Of a DNA stretch of 64,000 nucleotides, positions 63,962-64,000 are shown in pieces. The stretch lies in NCBI GenBank assembly GCA_000333855.2, contig CM007320.1, positions 124,020 through 188,019 of the forward strand. Reading direction: 5' to 3'. Source of the DNA: Endotrypanum monterogeii (Eukaryota > Euglenozoa > Kinetoplastea > Trypanosomatida > Trypanosomatidae). Position 1 is the first letter of the stretch. Every line of letters starts with the position of its first letter. Position numbers and translations under genes: made by a program. The notes beneath the pieces were generated by a model. The model did not search any database, was not told the DNA's origin, and saw only the letters and a program-made list of their open reading frames with translations.

Positions 63962-64000
<39 letters not shown>
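63962..64000. repeat. (TA)n microsatellite at window end
   Basis: At least 19 TA units running off the right edge. Confidence 0.95.

Larger units (their letters stand above)
63062..64000. other. Intergenic region at right edge
   Basis: Spacer after the PIG-U-like gene. T-runs, a C9 run near 63420-63428, A-runs (63797-63808, 63819-63828) and a terminal TA tract (63962-64000). Confidence 0.75.

Overview
This window is nuclear DNA of a trypanosomatid (Kinetoplastea), most like the Leishmania group, although I cannot name the species. The evidence is structural. All genes are intronless and arranged head-to-tail in two long directional arrays. Long intergenic stretches carry polypyrimidine tracts followed by AG, as expected for spliced-leader trans-splicing. 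The proteins are trypanosomatid types, including a CRK3 kinase, a COX5B-type subunit, an EIF4E5-like factor and a UBL-S27a fusion. No rRNA, tRNA, CRISPR array, intact mobile element or viral gene is recognisable.

Layout. Minus-strand array from the left edge to about 29.3 kb: a partial hypothetical protein running off the edge, VPS45, tRNA-dihydrouridine synthase DUS2, COX5B-type cytochrome oxidase subunit, a C2HC zinc-finger protein, a TPR/J-domain co-chaperone, a double-length (six-repeat) mitochondrial carrier, a GAF-like coiled-coil protein, a PP2C phosphatase and SmD3. Between 29344 and 30364 lies a divergent strand-switch region with two G-runs, the expected transcription start for both arrays. 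Plus-strand array from 30365 to the right edge: a one-TM hypothetical protein, a ubiquilin/Dsk2-like protein, CRK3, a coiled-coil protein, mitochondrial EF-G, a CAP-Gly/CRAL-TRIO fusion, an EIF4E5-like protein, UBL-S27a, a second J-domain protein, ATP synthase F1 epsilon, a DUF3592-like membrane protein, RNase H2A and a PIG-U-like GPI transamidase subunit.

The genes are unrelated housekeeping functions (vesicle traffic, tRNA modification, respiration, splicing, cell cycle, translation, GPI anchoring). This is normal for trypanosomatid arrays, where neighbours are co-transcribed but not functionally linked. The order CRK3 - mtEF-G - EIF4E5 - S27a - RNase H2A matches my recollection of Leishmania chromosome 36, which I have not checked.

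Less ordinary points: two candidate decayed genes (about 10.8-12.5 kb, minus sense; about 41.8-43.0 kb, plus sense) inside unusually long gaps; the six-repeat carrier with a degenerate EF-hand-like N-terminus; the CAP-Gly/CRAL-TRIO fusion; and two assembly gaps (1318-1327 and 46383-46392) flanked by duplicated sequence that look like unmerged contig ends. I see no convincing new multi-gene system. Many start codons were set by requiring ATG and by the position of the polypyrimidine/AG acceptor.
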